Of a stretch of DNA of 19,813 nucleotides, positions 1-7,876 are shown one piece after another (the first letter of the stretch is position 1; every line of letters starts with the position of its first letter). Source of the DNA: Bacillota bacterium (GTDB taxonomy: Bacteria; Bacillota; Clostridia; Acetivibrionales; DTU013); the NCBI GenBank assembly GCA_023409735.1, contig JAEYRB010000016.1, positions 1-19,813 of the forward strand. The letters are read 5' to 3'. Both the position numbers and the translations under genes were made by a program. The notes beneath the pieces are model-generated. The model saw only the letters and a program-made list of their open reading frames with translations. It ran no database searches and had not been told where the DNA came from.

Positions 1-603
1 TTGCAAACCTGCAGCTGCAGTGATGCAGTTTCAGAAGCAGCCTGCACATGCAATTCTGTTATAACACACAATAAGCAGCATATATCTGCACCTGTATGTG
101 GTTGTAGTTGTTCTTCAGTTGTTCAAGAAAAAACATTATCAAAGACAGCCAATTTTTTTATAAAACTAATGAATAGGATCAGAATCAAGGAAATTGGAAG
201 GGCCATAATAGATATTGGTTTAAAACAGATTCTTCTGTATTTTGTTATATTTGCGGCAGTTGGTTACCTGGTTCAGCATTTTATTCCAACTTCACTAATA
301 GTGTCGCTATTCAGCGGAGAAAGCATATTTTCTGTTCCTTTGGCTGCTCTTTTAGGTTTACCTTTGTATGTAAGCGGTGAAGGAGCAATACCACTTATTA
401 GAGCATTAATGGACGGTGGTGCGGGTGAAGGAGCAATGATGGCGTTTATGATAACGGGTCCGGCAACTAGTGCATGGGTTATAGCTGGAATAACAGCCTT
501 TATGAAAAAAAGAGTTATTGGCTTGTATGTTGGCTTTGTCTTTATAGGCGGAGTTGTTATAGGATATTTATATCAACTTGCAATTGCATTTTTATTAACC
601 TGA
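1..603 (+). CDS. Permease of the ArsP/YraQ (UPF0718) type, 3' part only
   Basis: This is the C-terminal 200 residues of an integral membrane permease; the start lies left of the window, so the first codon (TTG) is read as Leu, not as a start. A cysteine-rich cytoplasmic linker (residues about 4-38, with CSCS, CTC and CGCSCSS) is followed by about four membrane segments (roughly 77-97, 108-130, 142-165, 172-198). The stretches GLPLYVSGEGAIPLIRALM and MITGPATSAW match the second half of the two-fold permease family that includes ArsP and the SO_0444-type Cu/Zn efflux proteins. The family exports metals or organoarsenicals; the cysteine linker would suit thiophilic metal binding. It lies 55 bp upstream of a SigZ-like sigma factor and probably shares its transcript. 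Family assignment is good; the substrate is inferred. Confidence 0.8.
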   Translation: MQTCSCSDAVSEAACTCNSVITHNKQHISAPVCGCSCSSVVQEKTLSKTANFFIKLMNRIRIKEIGRAIIDIGLKQILLYFVIFAAVGYLVQHFIPTSLIVSLFSGESIFSVPLAALLGLPLYVSGEGAIPLIRALMDGGAGEGAMMAFMITGPATSAWVIAGITAFMKKRVIGLYVGFVFIGGVVIGYLYQLAIAFLLT

Positions 604-658
604 CTATTGTTATATACTGATATAAAAGTATTTATTTTAATGACAGAGGATATAAAGC

Positions 659-1237
659 ATGAGATACAATACTGAACAAGTATGGGAAGAATTCAGCGAA
701 GCAATTCGTTTGTTTATTAAGCATAAGGTATCTGATACATCTCAGTCTGAGGATATTTTGCAAGATGTTTTTGTCAAAATTCATTCTAGTATCGATTCCC
801 TCAAAGAGGATACTAAAATACGCGGCTGGGTTTATCAAATTGCACGAAATACGATTATTGATTATTACAGGAGGAAGATAATTAAGCTGGAGAGTATTGA
901 CGAGATTCCTTTAGAGGAGGAAGGAGCTGCAAACAGCATAAATAATATGATTGAAGCTGAACCTGCTCAAAAGGTGGCTGTCGGCTTAAAAGGAATGATC
1001 GATAATCTGCCTGAAAAATATTCACAGGCACTCTATCTTGTTGAATTTGATGGGCTGACTCAAGTGGAATTAGCAAAGAAGCTGGGAATATCTGTATCGG
1101 GTGCTAAGTCACGTGTTCAAAGGGGGCGCCAATTACTTAAAGATAGTTTGATGAAGTGCTGCCATTTTGAACTTGACAGATATGGAGCAATTATAAACAC
1201 TTATCCTGTTTGCTGCTGTTGCTGCCGCTGCCGCTAA
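659..1237 (+). CDS. sigZ: SigZ-like ECF RNA polymerase sigma factor with Cys-rich tail
   Basis: This 192-residue protein is an extracytoplasmic-function sigma factor. Region 2 covers about residues 10-75, including SQSEDILQDVFVKIHSS and RGWVYQIARNTIIDYYRR. Region 4 covers about 115-163 (LPEKYSQALYLVEFDGLTQ, LAKKLGISVSGAKSRVQRGR). The end, CCHFELDRYGAI, is typical of SigZ proteins. After it comes a run of five cysteines, an Arg and one more Cys (C185-C189, C191), with C167, C168 and H169 just before. The ATG is preceded by AGAGGA at good spacing. No anti-sigma gene follows, so the Cys/His tail may itself be the sensor, and the upstream Cys-rich permease is a natural target. Sigma factor identity is firm; the SigZ label is likely; metal sensing is inference. 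Confidence 0.88.
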   Translation: MRYNTEQVWEEFSEAIRLFIKHKVSDTSQSEDILQDVFVKIHSSIDSLKEDTKIRGWVYQIARNTIIDYYRRKIIKLESIDEIPLEEEGAANSINNMIEAEPAQKVAVGLKGMIDNLPEKYSQALYLVEFDGLTQVELAKKLGISVSGAKSRVQRGRQLLKDSLMKCCHFELDRYGAIINTYPVCCCCCRCR

Positions 1238-1744
1238 AAAATGCCAATTACATCATGCCTTAACAAGATATCATCTTTTAAAGTAAGAATGGCCTGATAA
1301 TACACTTTCATTACGTATATAGTTTTTTATACAAAATCTTAGTATGCGTAAAGAATTATCTGATGAAATAAGAGCAAACGGCCCAGTCATTCTGAAGGTA
1401 GATCACTGGCAAAGCAAAATATTGATATAATTTTCTGGCAGATATTCTACTTACTAAATAGATTACCTGCCAGTTTTATTTTTCTCTAACAATCCATAAA
1501 CAAGTACTATATTATTGTATCAACCTGTCTATACCTAAAGGTACTTTTAAATCCTTTCAGTAAATGCGCAGCATTGATAAACATTTCGCTTCCATAAATA
1601 ATTTTTCAAGCTTTTTTAGAGATTTGACAGTTAAAATATGCTTAAGAGGTTTAGGGGTTACTAGTTTATTGTCTCTGAGCTCGATCAAGGAATAATTTGT
1701 AAGAACAGGCTTAGTCTGCTTGAATGACTGGCCAAAGGTGAAGC
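1238..1744. other. Gene-poor spacer containing a dispersed repeat
   Basis: This 507-bp spacer separates the metal-response pair from the envelope locus. Positions 1404-1481 hold a dispersed repeat, listed separately. A TTGACA hexamer lies at 1624-1629 but has no convincing -10 box at 16-18 bp. The - strand from 1748 to 1557 is stop-free for about 63 codons, with no usable start near its beginning, and I do not recognise its translation. No tRNA, riboswitch or clear terminator is visible. Confidence 0.6.
1404..1481 (+). repeat. Dispersed repeat, copy A
   Basis: This segment matches 18369-18445 at roughly 80% identity by eye. Both copies run CTGGCAAA, then AAAATATTGAT, then TTTTCTGGCAGATA, and end in CTGCCAGTTTTATTT. 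CTGGCAG (1435-1441) and CTGCCAG (1467-1473) are perfect inverted repeats followed by a T-rich run, so an RNA hairpin with a 25-nt loop could form. The copy near 18370 continues from a possible insertion-sequence end; this copy lacks that outer part. Confidence 0.7.
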
Positions 1745-2653
1745 ATGGTTAAGTATAAGATATCATGGAAACAACATAAAGAATCGGGTATTCGAAGCAA
1801 CAGAGCGATTCGAAAACAGGAGGGCATAGCTTACCTTTTTCTTGCTCCGAGTCTTATCGGAGTGAGTATATTTGTACTCCTGCCGTTCTGCGGTGCTGTA
1901 AAGCGTTCCTTTAACGAGGCTATGAGCGGCAGATTTGTTGGATTCGAAAATTACATTAATATATTTAAGAATGAAGCATTTCTAATGGCAGCCAGAAATA
2001 CGCTGCGTTTTACCTTTACATGTATACCGATCCTTCTGGTAATATCCCTGATATTTGCGGTTATTGTATCGGGCTTTAGAAGGACAGTTGATTTTTTTAA
2101 AGCCACATTTCTTGTTCCCATGGCGATACCCGTTGCGTCAGTAGTTCTTATATGGAAATTATTCTTTCATCAGAATGGACTTATCAATGTGCTGCTCACG
2201 CACCTTGGCATAGAAGCGATTGATTTTATGAACTCAGACAAAGCCTTCTATGTTCTTATTTTTACCTATGTATGGAAGAATATTGGCTATGACATGGTCC
2301 TGTGGGTCGCAGGCCTGATTGGGATACCGGATTCTTACTATGAGGCTGCCCGTGTAGATGGCGCAGGTGCGCTGGTGAGCTTCTTCTATATCACTCTGCC
2401 ATCACTAAAACCAACGTTATATATTACAGCGGTCCTTTCTCTGGTAAATTCCTTTAAGGTGTTCCGTGAGGCATATCTTATTGCGGGAAGCTACCCTCAT
2501 GAAAGTATATATATGATGCAGCATTTATTCAATAACTGGTTCGTAGCGTTGGACATTCAGAAAATGTGCGCAGCAGCTGTCGTTATGGCGATTGTTATAA
2601 TCATGCTGGTATCATTGCTGAAAAGGATTGGTGGAAGAGATAACGATGCGTAA
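1745..2653 (+). CDS. Carbohydrate-type ABC importer permease, MalF/UgpA family
   Basis: This 302-residue inner-membrane permease is of the binding-protein-dependent type I importer class. About six membrane segments are visible, starting with a segment at residues 28-50 (AYLFLAPSLIGVSIFVLLPF). The cytoplasmic EAA coupling loop begins at E200 (EAARVDGAGALVSFFYITLP), the site where an ATP-binding subunit docks. The ATG has an AAAGGTG ribosome binding site just upstream. It overlaps the next permease gene by 8 bp, so the two are translationally coupled and probably form a heterodimer. No ABC ATPase is encoded in this window, so the pair must borrow one (MsmX-type sharing is common in Firmicutes) or work unusually. 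Sugar specificity cannot be read from the sequence. Confidence 0.92.
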   Translation: MVKYKISWKQHKESGIRSNRAIRKQEGIAYLFLAPSLIGVSIFVLLPFCGAVKRSFNEAMSGRFVGFENYINIFKNEAFLMAARNTLRFTFTCIPILLVISLIFAVIVSGFRRTVDFFKATFLVPMAIPVASVVLIWKLFFHQNGLINVLLTHLGIEAIDFMNSDKAFYVLIFTYVWKNIGYDMVLWVAGLIGIPDSYYEAARVDGAGALVSFFYITLPSLKPTLYITAVLSLVNSFKVFREAYLIAGSYPHESIYMMQHLFNNWFVALDIQKMCAAAVVMAIVIIMLVSLLKRIGGRDNDA

Positions 2654-3509
2654 AAGGATACTTCAATATACAGCAAAATTTTTCGGATGCTTCGCTGTAA
2701 TCCTTGGTGCCATGCTTGTTTTGATACCTCTGTGGATGGTGTTAACGGGATCCTTTATGAGTAAGGACGAGGTCTATGCTAATGTATCAACTGTATTAAA
2801 TGATAGCTCGAGGATGGCTTCCTGGTCAATATTGCCTGAATACATATCCTTACAGCCCTATCTGCAATTGCTGTTGGATTCGCCGGCATTTTTCGTAATG
2901 ATATGGAACTCTTTTAAGCAGGTCTATTCCATCATTTTGGGTCAGCTGATCATCGGCGTTCCGGCGGCATGGGCTTTTGGCCGATATCGGTTCAGGGGAA
3001 GAAAGCTGCTCATAACACTATATACAATACTAATGGTAATGCCTTTTCAGGTTACAATGGTGTCCAGTTATATTGTACTTGATAAAATGAAGCTGACAGA
3101 CACGCATCTGGCAATTATTTTACCGGCCATATTCTCAACCTTTCCGGTATTTATTATGATGAAGTTTGTCGCGGCAATACCGAAATCCCTATTAGAGGCA
3201 GCACAGATAGATGGAGCCAGTGAGATGAGGCTGTTTATATCTGTTGGTATACCAACTGCTTATCCGGGTATTATATCTGCACTCATACTATCTTTCCTTG
3301 AATATTGGAATGCTATTGAACAGCCATTGACATTCCTTACTGATAAATCTAAATGGCCATTATCACTGTATTTGCCAAATATCGCAGTTGATGAGGTAGG
3401 AGTATCACTGGTGGCTTCGATAATCATGATGCTTCCGGCATTGCTACTTTTTCTGTATGGGCAAAGCTATCTGGAAAAAGGGATCTGTGCTTCCGGAATT
3501 AAGGAATAG
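2646..3509 (+). CDS. Carbohydrate-type ABC importer permease, MalG/UgpE family
   Basis: This is the second permease of the importer pair, 287 residues from the ATG at 2646. I prefer that ATG to the in-frame TTG at 2628, because GGAAGAG lies about 7 bp before it and the 8-bp overlap with the upstream stop is typical of coupled permease pairs. Six membrane segments are expected, the first in the stretch FFGCFAVILGAMLVLIPLW. The EAA loop begins at E184 (EAAQIDGASEMRLFISVGIP). The protein should dimerise with the MalF-type partner and bind an ABC ATPase that is not encoded here. The family is clear; the substrate is unknown. In this locus the solute-binding protein lies about 6 kb downstream rather than directly upstream. 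Confidence 0.92.
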   Translation: MRKRILQYTAKFFGCFAVILGAMLVLIPLWMVLTGSFMSKDEVYANVSTVLNDSSRMASWSILPEYISLQPYLQLLLDSPAFFVMIWNSFKQVYSIILGQLIIGVPAAWAFGRYRFRGRKLLITLYTILMVMPFQVTMVSSYIVLDKMKLTDTHLAIILPAIFSTFPVFIMMKFVAAIPKSLLEAAQIDGASEMRLFISVGIPTAYPGIISALILSFLEYWNAIEQPLTFLTDKSKWPLSLYLPNIAVDEVGVSLVASIIMMLPALLLFLYGQSYLEKGICASGIKE

Positions 3510-3558
3510 TTATAACGAGGAACTAATGTGTTATAGCAGATAAGAAAGGATTTTGCTT

Positions 3559-5565
3559 ATGCTTGGATCAGGTATAAAACTAGAAAGAATTATTCGGAAT
3601 TCTTATAAGAAAGAGAAAAAAAGAGAGAAGACGACAAAAGCCTCTATAAAAAGAAATGCGGGGAAAGCACTAGCAGGCTTCTTTGCCGTAATCCTTCTGC
3701 TGACCGTTATCTCAAGAGCTGCAGATTCAATGACGGTAGCCAAGGTAAAGACAACTAAGCTAACAAGCTCAGCACTGAACTATGGAACGTCTGGTACAGG
3801 ATGCATAGTTGCCGGATCAAAGAAGTACATCTATCTTGAAAGCGGTATCTGTATTGAAAAGCTGCTGGTAAAGCAGGGGCAGAAAGTAAAGGCTGATGAT
3901 GAGATATTGAAGTTTGATGTAGAAGATATAAAGAAAAAACTGGACGACTCAAAGACGGAACTGAATAAAATGGAGCTTGCATATAGGGATAAGCAGCTTG
4001 AAGCCAAAGATCAGACAGACTCATCCGGAATAAACAGCACTATGAATGAGGTAGATTTTGCAGCAATGGATCTTGAGAGCGCAAAAGAAAAATATGCGCA
4101 AGCAAAAGCCAAATATGAAAATGTGATAATGAAGTCGGGAGCGGTGCTGCTTGAGGCTAAGTCCGAAATATATGAGAAGGCCAAGCGTGATTATGAGCAG
4201 GAGAAGCTGGACCATGACAGTTCAATTGAAAAAGCAGATTGGGCAAAAGAGGATGCGGAAAAGAAGCTGGCTGATTCGAAGGAAAAGCTAGAAGACCTGA
4301 AAAGAAAGATTAACAGCTATGCTGATTTTGTTATCGCGCAGGACTACAAGAATAAAACTGAAGCTTTAAATAAAATATATTACATTGCGTATGGCAGTAA
4401 AGAGGAGTATGAGAAATATCAGGACGAGTATGTTGATGCCATGCTCCAGATGAATAATGCTGGTTCTGCTAACAGCGCATCTTCTGCTGCTTTGCTCAAT
4501 CTATCAAGAATCACAAAAAAGGTAAACAGTATCCAGAAGGCATTGGATGAATATACAGCTTCAAGAAAAAGTTCTGATGAAGAACTGACAAAGGTGAAGA
4601 TTGAAGATGTGATGAAAACGATCCTAGGTGAAACGGGCTACATAAAGTCGGTCGAGCAGATTGCTGACTATGAAAAAGCCCTTGAAAGAGAAAAAAAGGA
4701 TTATGAGCTACAAAAGCAAAGGCTTGATATGTCATTAAATATGGCAAAGGAAGCTATGAGTAAGGCTGGAAAAGAGTTAGATGCTGTTAAAAATGGGACA
4801 TATGACAGCGAGAATGAGCTGGAATCCTACAGGCTGGCTGTGGATACGGCTGAGGCTGAGGTTGTGGCTTGTGAGAGAGCATTGGAAAGAGCAAAGACCG
4901 TCCAAGCGAGAAATGTTCTTGCGTTAGAAGCAGCTGAAATTAACATGGATGAGAAACTGAAGGATGTAGATAAGCTGGAAGCAATGCTTGAATGTGATGG
5001 AATCATAAGAACAGAAGTTGAAGGTACCATCGAGAAAATAGATTTAGAGGAAGGAAAAACTGCAGCGGCTGATGTTCCCGCAGTCACCTTAAGTACCGGC
5101 CGCTTTAGCTTTGAAGGCTATGTGTCAGGAGAGGAAGCTGAGAGGATCAATGCTGAGGATAAATGCATTATCAGGCTAAATGGCTCCAGTGAAAGTATTG
5201 ATACAAAGATTGAGTTTGTGGAAAGCGGCATTGATAATGCTAAGATAACCGCAGCATTACCGGAAGGCAGTTATGTAGTTGGTACTAATGGAAAATTTAC
5301 TATAGAAAAATCAAGCGAGTTATTTGACAATTGCATTCCACTAAGTTCTATCCGAAGTGATAGCCAAGGTAAGTTTGTTTTGGTCATAAGTGAGAAGAAG
5401 AGCATTCTCGGTGAGGAAACCGTTGCCAGACGAGTTGATGTTACTATTATTGATAAAGATGGCAGTAATGCCGCAATCGAGGGTAGTCTGTCATCTAATG
5501 AAAAAGTGATAGCTCAAAGCAGCAAGAATATTAATGAGGGGGATCGAGTCAGAGTTATTATATAA
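3559..5565 (+). CDS. HlyD/MacA-like membrane fusion (adaptor) protein with long coiled coil
   Basis: This 668-residue single-pass protein starts at ATG 3559, placed 8 bp after AGAAAGGA; the TTG at 3553 is in frame but too close to that site. A basic N-terminus precedes one membrane segment (about residues 37-52, ALAGFFAVILLLTVIS). The first half of a lipoyl-like hairpin follows (about 88-122, with GICIEKLLVKQGQKVKADDE). Next is a very long, charged alpha-helical coiled-coil region (about 122-478), then the second lipoyl half (479-510, EGTIEKIDLEEGK), and a beta-rich C-terminus. Adaptors of this kind join inner-membrane exporters such as MacB. The coiled coil is much longer than in most Gram-positive adaptors. 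Placed directly after importer-type permeases, it is an odd neighbour; the MacB-like gene next door is the better partner. Confidence 0.85.
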   Translation: MLGSGIKLERIIRNSYKKEKKREKTTKASIKRNAGKALAGFFAVILLLTVISRAADSMTVAKVKTTKLTSSALNYGTSGTGCIVAGSKKYIYLESGICIEKLLVKQGQKVKADDEILKFDVEDIKKKLDDSKTELNKMELAYRDKQLEAKDQTDSSGINSTMNEVDFAAMDLESAKEKYAQAKAKYENVIMKSGAVLLEAKSEIYEKAKRDYEQEKLDHDSSIEKADWAKEDAEKKLADSKEKLEDLKRKINSYADFVIAQDYKNKTEALNKIYYIAYGSKEEYEKYQDEYVDAMLQMNNAGSANSASSAALLNLSRITKKVNSIQKALDEYTASRKSSDEELTKVKIEDVMKTILGETGYIKSVEQIADYEKALEREKKDYELQKQRLDMSLNMAKEAMSKAGKELDAVKNGTYDSENELESYRLAVDTAEAEVVACERALERAKTVQARNVLALEAAEINMDEKLKDVDKLEAMLECDGIIRTEVEGTIEKIDLEEGKTAAADVPAVTLSTGRFSFEGYVSGEEAERINAEDKCIIRLNGSSESIDTKIEFVESGIDNAKITAALPEGSYVVGTNGKFTIEKSSELFDNCIPLSSIRSDSQGKFVLVISEKKSILGEETVARRVDVTIIDKDGSNAAIEGSLSSNEKVIAQSSKNINEGDRVRVII

Positions 5566-5572
5566 GCGGGCG

Positions 5573-5752
5573 GGAAAAGGCATGCTTACATAATTCCAAA
5601 AGTTCAGCCATGTGAAATAATTTATATTGGCGGAAAAAGGGTTAGCCTAAATAATCAAACGCTCTGCATATGTGAAATTGTTATGTTGATGTGGAAGGGC
5701 AGGCCTATGTGATTCTAGCAATCCGGCCATGCGAAATTGTTACACTAGTGAT
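5573..5752 (+). repeat. Three imperfect ~60-bp tandem repeats
   Basis: Units begin with GGAAAAGG at 5573, GGAAAAAGG at 5632 and GGAAGGGC at 5693, giving periods of 59 and 61 bp. Each contains a late core: CATGTGAAATAATTTA, CATATGTGAAATTGTTA and CCATGCGAAATTGTTA. The array fills most of the 223-bp gap between the adaptor gene and the MacB-like gene. A spacing near six helical turns would put the cores on one DNA face, as in multi-site operators. A role as binding sites for the locus-encoded OmpR-type regulator is inference; an RNA role is also possible. Confidence 0.7.
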
Positions 5753-5788
5753 AAAAGTTGTATGAAAAGGAAGGGGAAGAAATGAGGA

Positions 5789-7057
5789 ATGGAAGATAAG
5801 AAGAGAAAATACTTCCAGCTGGAGCTTTTAGCTTTGCTATTCCTTATCCTGCTTACATGGGGATATAGTATTTATTATGGAGACAAGAATGCTATTTTCA
5901 AAGGTAGTGTTAGTGTTCGTTATAATGAACCTACAATTGATTATGGCAGTATGTTGAAGGCAACTGAAGGATTTCATGAGGATTCGCAGTTGGGTAATGC
6001 ACCTTTGATCTCTCTGTGGAATCGGGAAAGGGGTGTTACAATTGCCGATGAAGATGGCATAAACAAAGCAGAGGTTGATTTGATAAAAATGAATGGAGAT
6101 ATGTCACCGGTAGAAAAGGAAAAGCTGTTATCAGGATACCTTATACTGAAGGGTGATCTGAGAGGATGTGTTATTGATAAGGCTACGGCATACGAGCTGT
6201 ATAAAAGCTGCGATGTATTGGGCATGACCATTATGCTTGATGATAAAAGCTATAATATTTGCGGGATCCTGGATACTACAGCTAACCTGATGCTTGTACA
6301 GGAGGATAACCTTACAGAAAAGTATGCATACCTGGAGATTTCTTATCCAATGGATAAGAAATCGACTGAAAACAGGCTTATGAACGATCTTGGGACACTT
6401 ACCGGGGATTTTCTGTCCCAATACGGCTTTCCTGAAAGCAGAGTGATCATAGATAAGGATTTTGCGGCTGATATACTGAAAATGGTGTATGGACTTCCCA
6501 GCAGTTTCATACTGCTGCTTATAGTTATTAACCTGCTGAAAATCTATAAACAAACAAGAAAGGTACCGTTGATACATGCGGTCGCATTACCTGCTACTAT
6601 TTTAATATCTGTGCTGCTTGGCTGGATGGCAGATATACAACTCAGCTTTCCTGAACGATTTATACCTACCAGGTGGTCAGATTTTGATTTCTGGTCACGT
6701 AAGATTGATGAGCTTGGACACTATATATCAGAGCTTTTCAGTATAATGCCGCTCAGCAACGATATGGCCTTTAAGGAATATTGCTGCAAATGTATTATTG
6801 CAGCTACACTATCCATAATTTTATGCATTGTACTACAGTATATGTGGAAAAGGTATCTCTATATAGATCAAAGAAACGGAAGACATATATGGGTTATATG
6901 CCTCTGTGCTCTGGCAGTAACCTTTCTTTCTGTGTGTACACTGTACCGTTTGGATATTGCTATAAGGCCCACTCGAGGTTATCTGACGATTTTTCTTGGA
7001 TACATTTTTGCGTCATTACTTATAAGATGGGTGGATACTTATATGAACAGATTTTAG
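5789..7057 (+). CDS. Membrane protein with MacB-like extracytoplasmic domain
   Basis: This 422-residue protein has one N-terminal membrane segment (about 11-29) and an extracytoplasmic domain (about 33-232). After that come about five C-terminal segments (near 236-252, 260-280, 335-352, 366-386, 396-415). The outer domain follows the pattern of the MacB/FtsX periplasmic core: SLWNRERGVTIAD early, LLSGYLILKGDLRGCVIDK, then a residue-A-LY-type stretch and GMTIMLDDKSYNICGILD. MacB has four membrane segments and a cytoplasmic ATPase; here there is no ATPase and more helices. The ATG at 5789 follows a purine-rich GGAAGGGG at longer than usual spacing. With the MacA-like adaptor upstream it suggests a divergent MacAB-type pair. 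The MacB relation is seen by motif pattern only and is moderately sure. Confidence 0.6.
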   Translation: MEDKKRKYFQLELLALLFLILLTWGYSIYYGDKNAIFKGSVSVRYNEPTIDYGSMLKATEGFHEDSQLGNAPLISLWNRERGVTIADEDGINKAEVDLIKMNGDMSPVEKEKLLSGYLILKGDLRGCVIDKATAYELYKSCDVLGMTIMLDDKSYNICGILDTTANLMLVQEDNLTEKYAYLEISYPMDKKSTENRLMNDLGTLTGDFLSQYGFPESRVIIDKDFAADILKMVYGLPSSFILLLIVINLLKIYKQTRKVPLIHAVALPATILISVLLGWMADIQLSFPERFIPTRWSDFDFWSRKIDELGHYISELFSIMPLSNDMAFKEYCCKCIIAATLSIILCIVLQYMWKRYLYIDQRNGRHIWVICLCALAVTFLSVCTLYRLDIAIRPTRGYLTIFLGYIFASLLIRWVDTYMNRF

Positions 7058-7076
7058 GATAAAGCAGTAGAGACAT

Positions 7077-7099
7077 AATTTTTCTACAGCCGAAAAATT
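7077..7099 (+). other. 8-bp inverted repeat between MacB-like gene and response regulator
   Basis: AATTTTTC (7077-7084) and GAAAAATT (7092-7099) are perfect inverted repeats around a 7-nt loop, followed by TTTAT. It could be a weak terminator for the upstream gene or an operator for the promoter just downstream. The stem is all A/T apart from one pair, so termination strength is doubtful. Confidence 0.35.
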
Positions 7100-7114
7100 T
7101 TATCTGAATCTATG

Positions 7115-7123
7115 TGCTATAAT
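7115..7123 (+). promoter_or_regulatory. Extended -10 promoter for the two-component genes
   Basis: TGCTATAAT is a perfect extended -10 element (TG-N-TATAAT), about 70 bp before the response regulator start. The -35 region at 17-bp spacing (around 7095) does not resemble TTGACA, which is tolerated for extended -10 promoters. It suggests that the regulator and kinase can be transcribed apart from the upstream genes. Confidence 0.5.
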
Positions 7124-7192
7124 TAAGGCAATATATAGGAATTTTGCTGTTAGTTAACTTTTTTTAGGCCAAGAATGAATGGGGTGATTTTC

Positions 7193-7876
7193 ATGAGGCT
7201 ATTGCTTATAGAAGATGATATAGATTTGTGTGAAGCGGTATCGCTGCAACTGAAAAAGGAAGGCTATGAAGTGGATGTTTGCAACAATGGTGAGGATGCA
7301 GATTACTACATATCAAGTAATTCTCATGACGCTATTATTCTTGATCGAATGTTGCCGGGAGTTGATGGCCTGACAATACTGCAGAGACTCCGGAACCGTA
7401 TGATAAGCACACCTGTTATTATGGTAACAGCAATGAATGGCATTAATGACAGGGTCGACGGCCTTGACAGTGGAGCGGATGATTATATTGTAAAGCCTTA
7501 TGCAGTTGCGGAATTAATGGCGCGGATCAGAGCAGTTCTGAGAAGACCTCAGAAAATTGAAGACAAGGATGTTTTGCACTATAGTGATTTGGAATTCAAT
7601 ATAAACACCTTAATCACGGCATGTGGAAATGTGACTGTTTCCCTGACAAAGAGAGAAGGCGCATTACTGGAGTATTTTCTTATAAATAGGGAGCAGGTAT
7701 TGACACGGGAGCAGATATTGAGCAGGGTATGGGGAATAGACAGCTTTGTTGAGGAAGGAAATATCGATAACTACATTTTCTTCCTTAGGAGAAGGCTAAG
7801 AGGAATGAATACAAAGGTATACATAAAAACGATACATGGTGTGGGCTACAGATTGGAGAGTATGCAGGATGTTTAA
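7193..7876 (+). CDS. OmpR/PhoB-family response regulator
   Basis: This 227-residue DNA-binding regulator starts at ATG 7193, which GGGGTG (7181-7186) serves; the ATG at 7175 has no such site. The receiver domain covers about 1-118, with acidic pocket residues E7, D8 and D9, phosphoacceptor D51 (ILDRMLPG), T79 and K101 (VKPY). A winged-helix effector domain covers about 130-225, with TREQILSRVWG and the terminal TIHGVGYRLE motif of the OmpR family. All residues needed for phosphorylation are present. It overlaps the kinase gene by 8 bp, so the two form one expression unit. Likely targets are promoters in this same locus; the tandem repeats near 5573-5752 are candidates. The signal is unknown. 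Confidence 0.96.
   Translation: MRLLLIEDDIDLCEAVSLQLKKEGYEVDVCNNGEDADYYISSNSHDAIILDRMLPGVDGLTILQRLRNRMISTPVIMVTAMNGINDRVDGLDSGADDYIVKPYAVAELMARIRAVLRRPQKIEDKDVLHYSDLEFNINTLITACGNVTVSLTKREGALLEYFLINREQVLTREQILSRVWGIDSFVEEGNIDNYIFFLRRRLRGMNTKVYIKTIHGVGYRLESMQDV

Noticed and set aside
1343..1429. A 28-codon ORF (MRKELSDEIRANGPVIL...) running into repeat copy A
   Set aside because: No ribosome binding site and its end overlaps the non-coding repeat; not supportable as a gene.
1557..1748. Minus-strand stop-free frame of about 63 codons that reads like a Lys/Leu-rich protein, with a possible frame-shifted continuation near 1500-1585
   Set aside because: No start codon with a ribosome binding site near its beginning, no recognisable family, and such a length occurs by chance in AT-rich DNA.
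5782..5799. Five-codon mini-ORF just before the MacB-like gene, overlapping its start
   Set aside because: Likely chance; nothing beyond its position supports translation.
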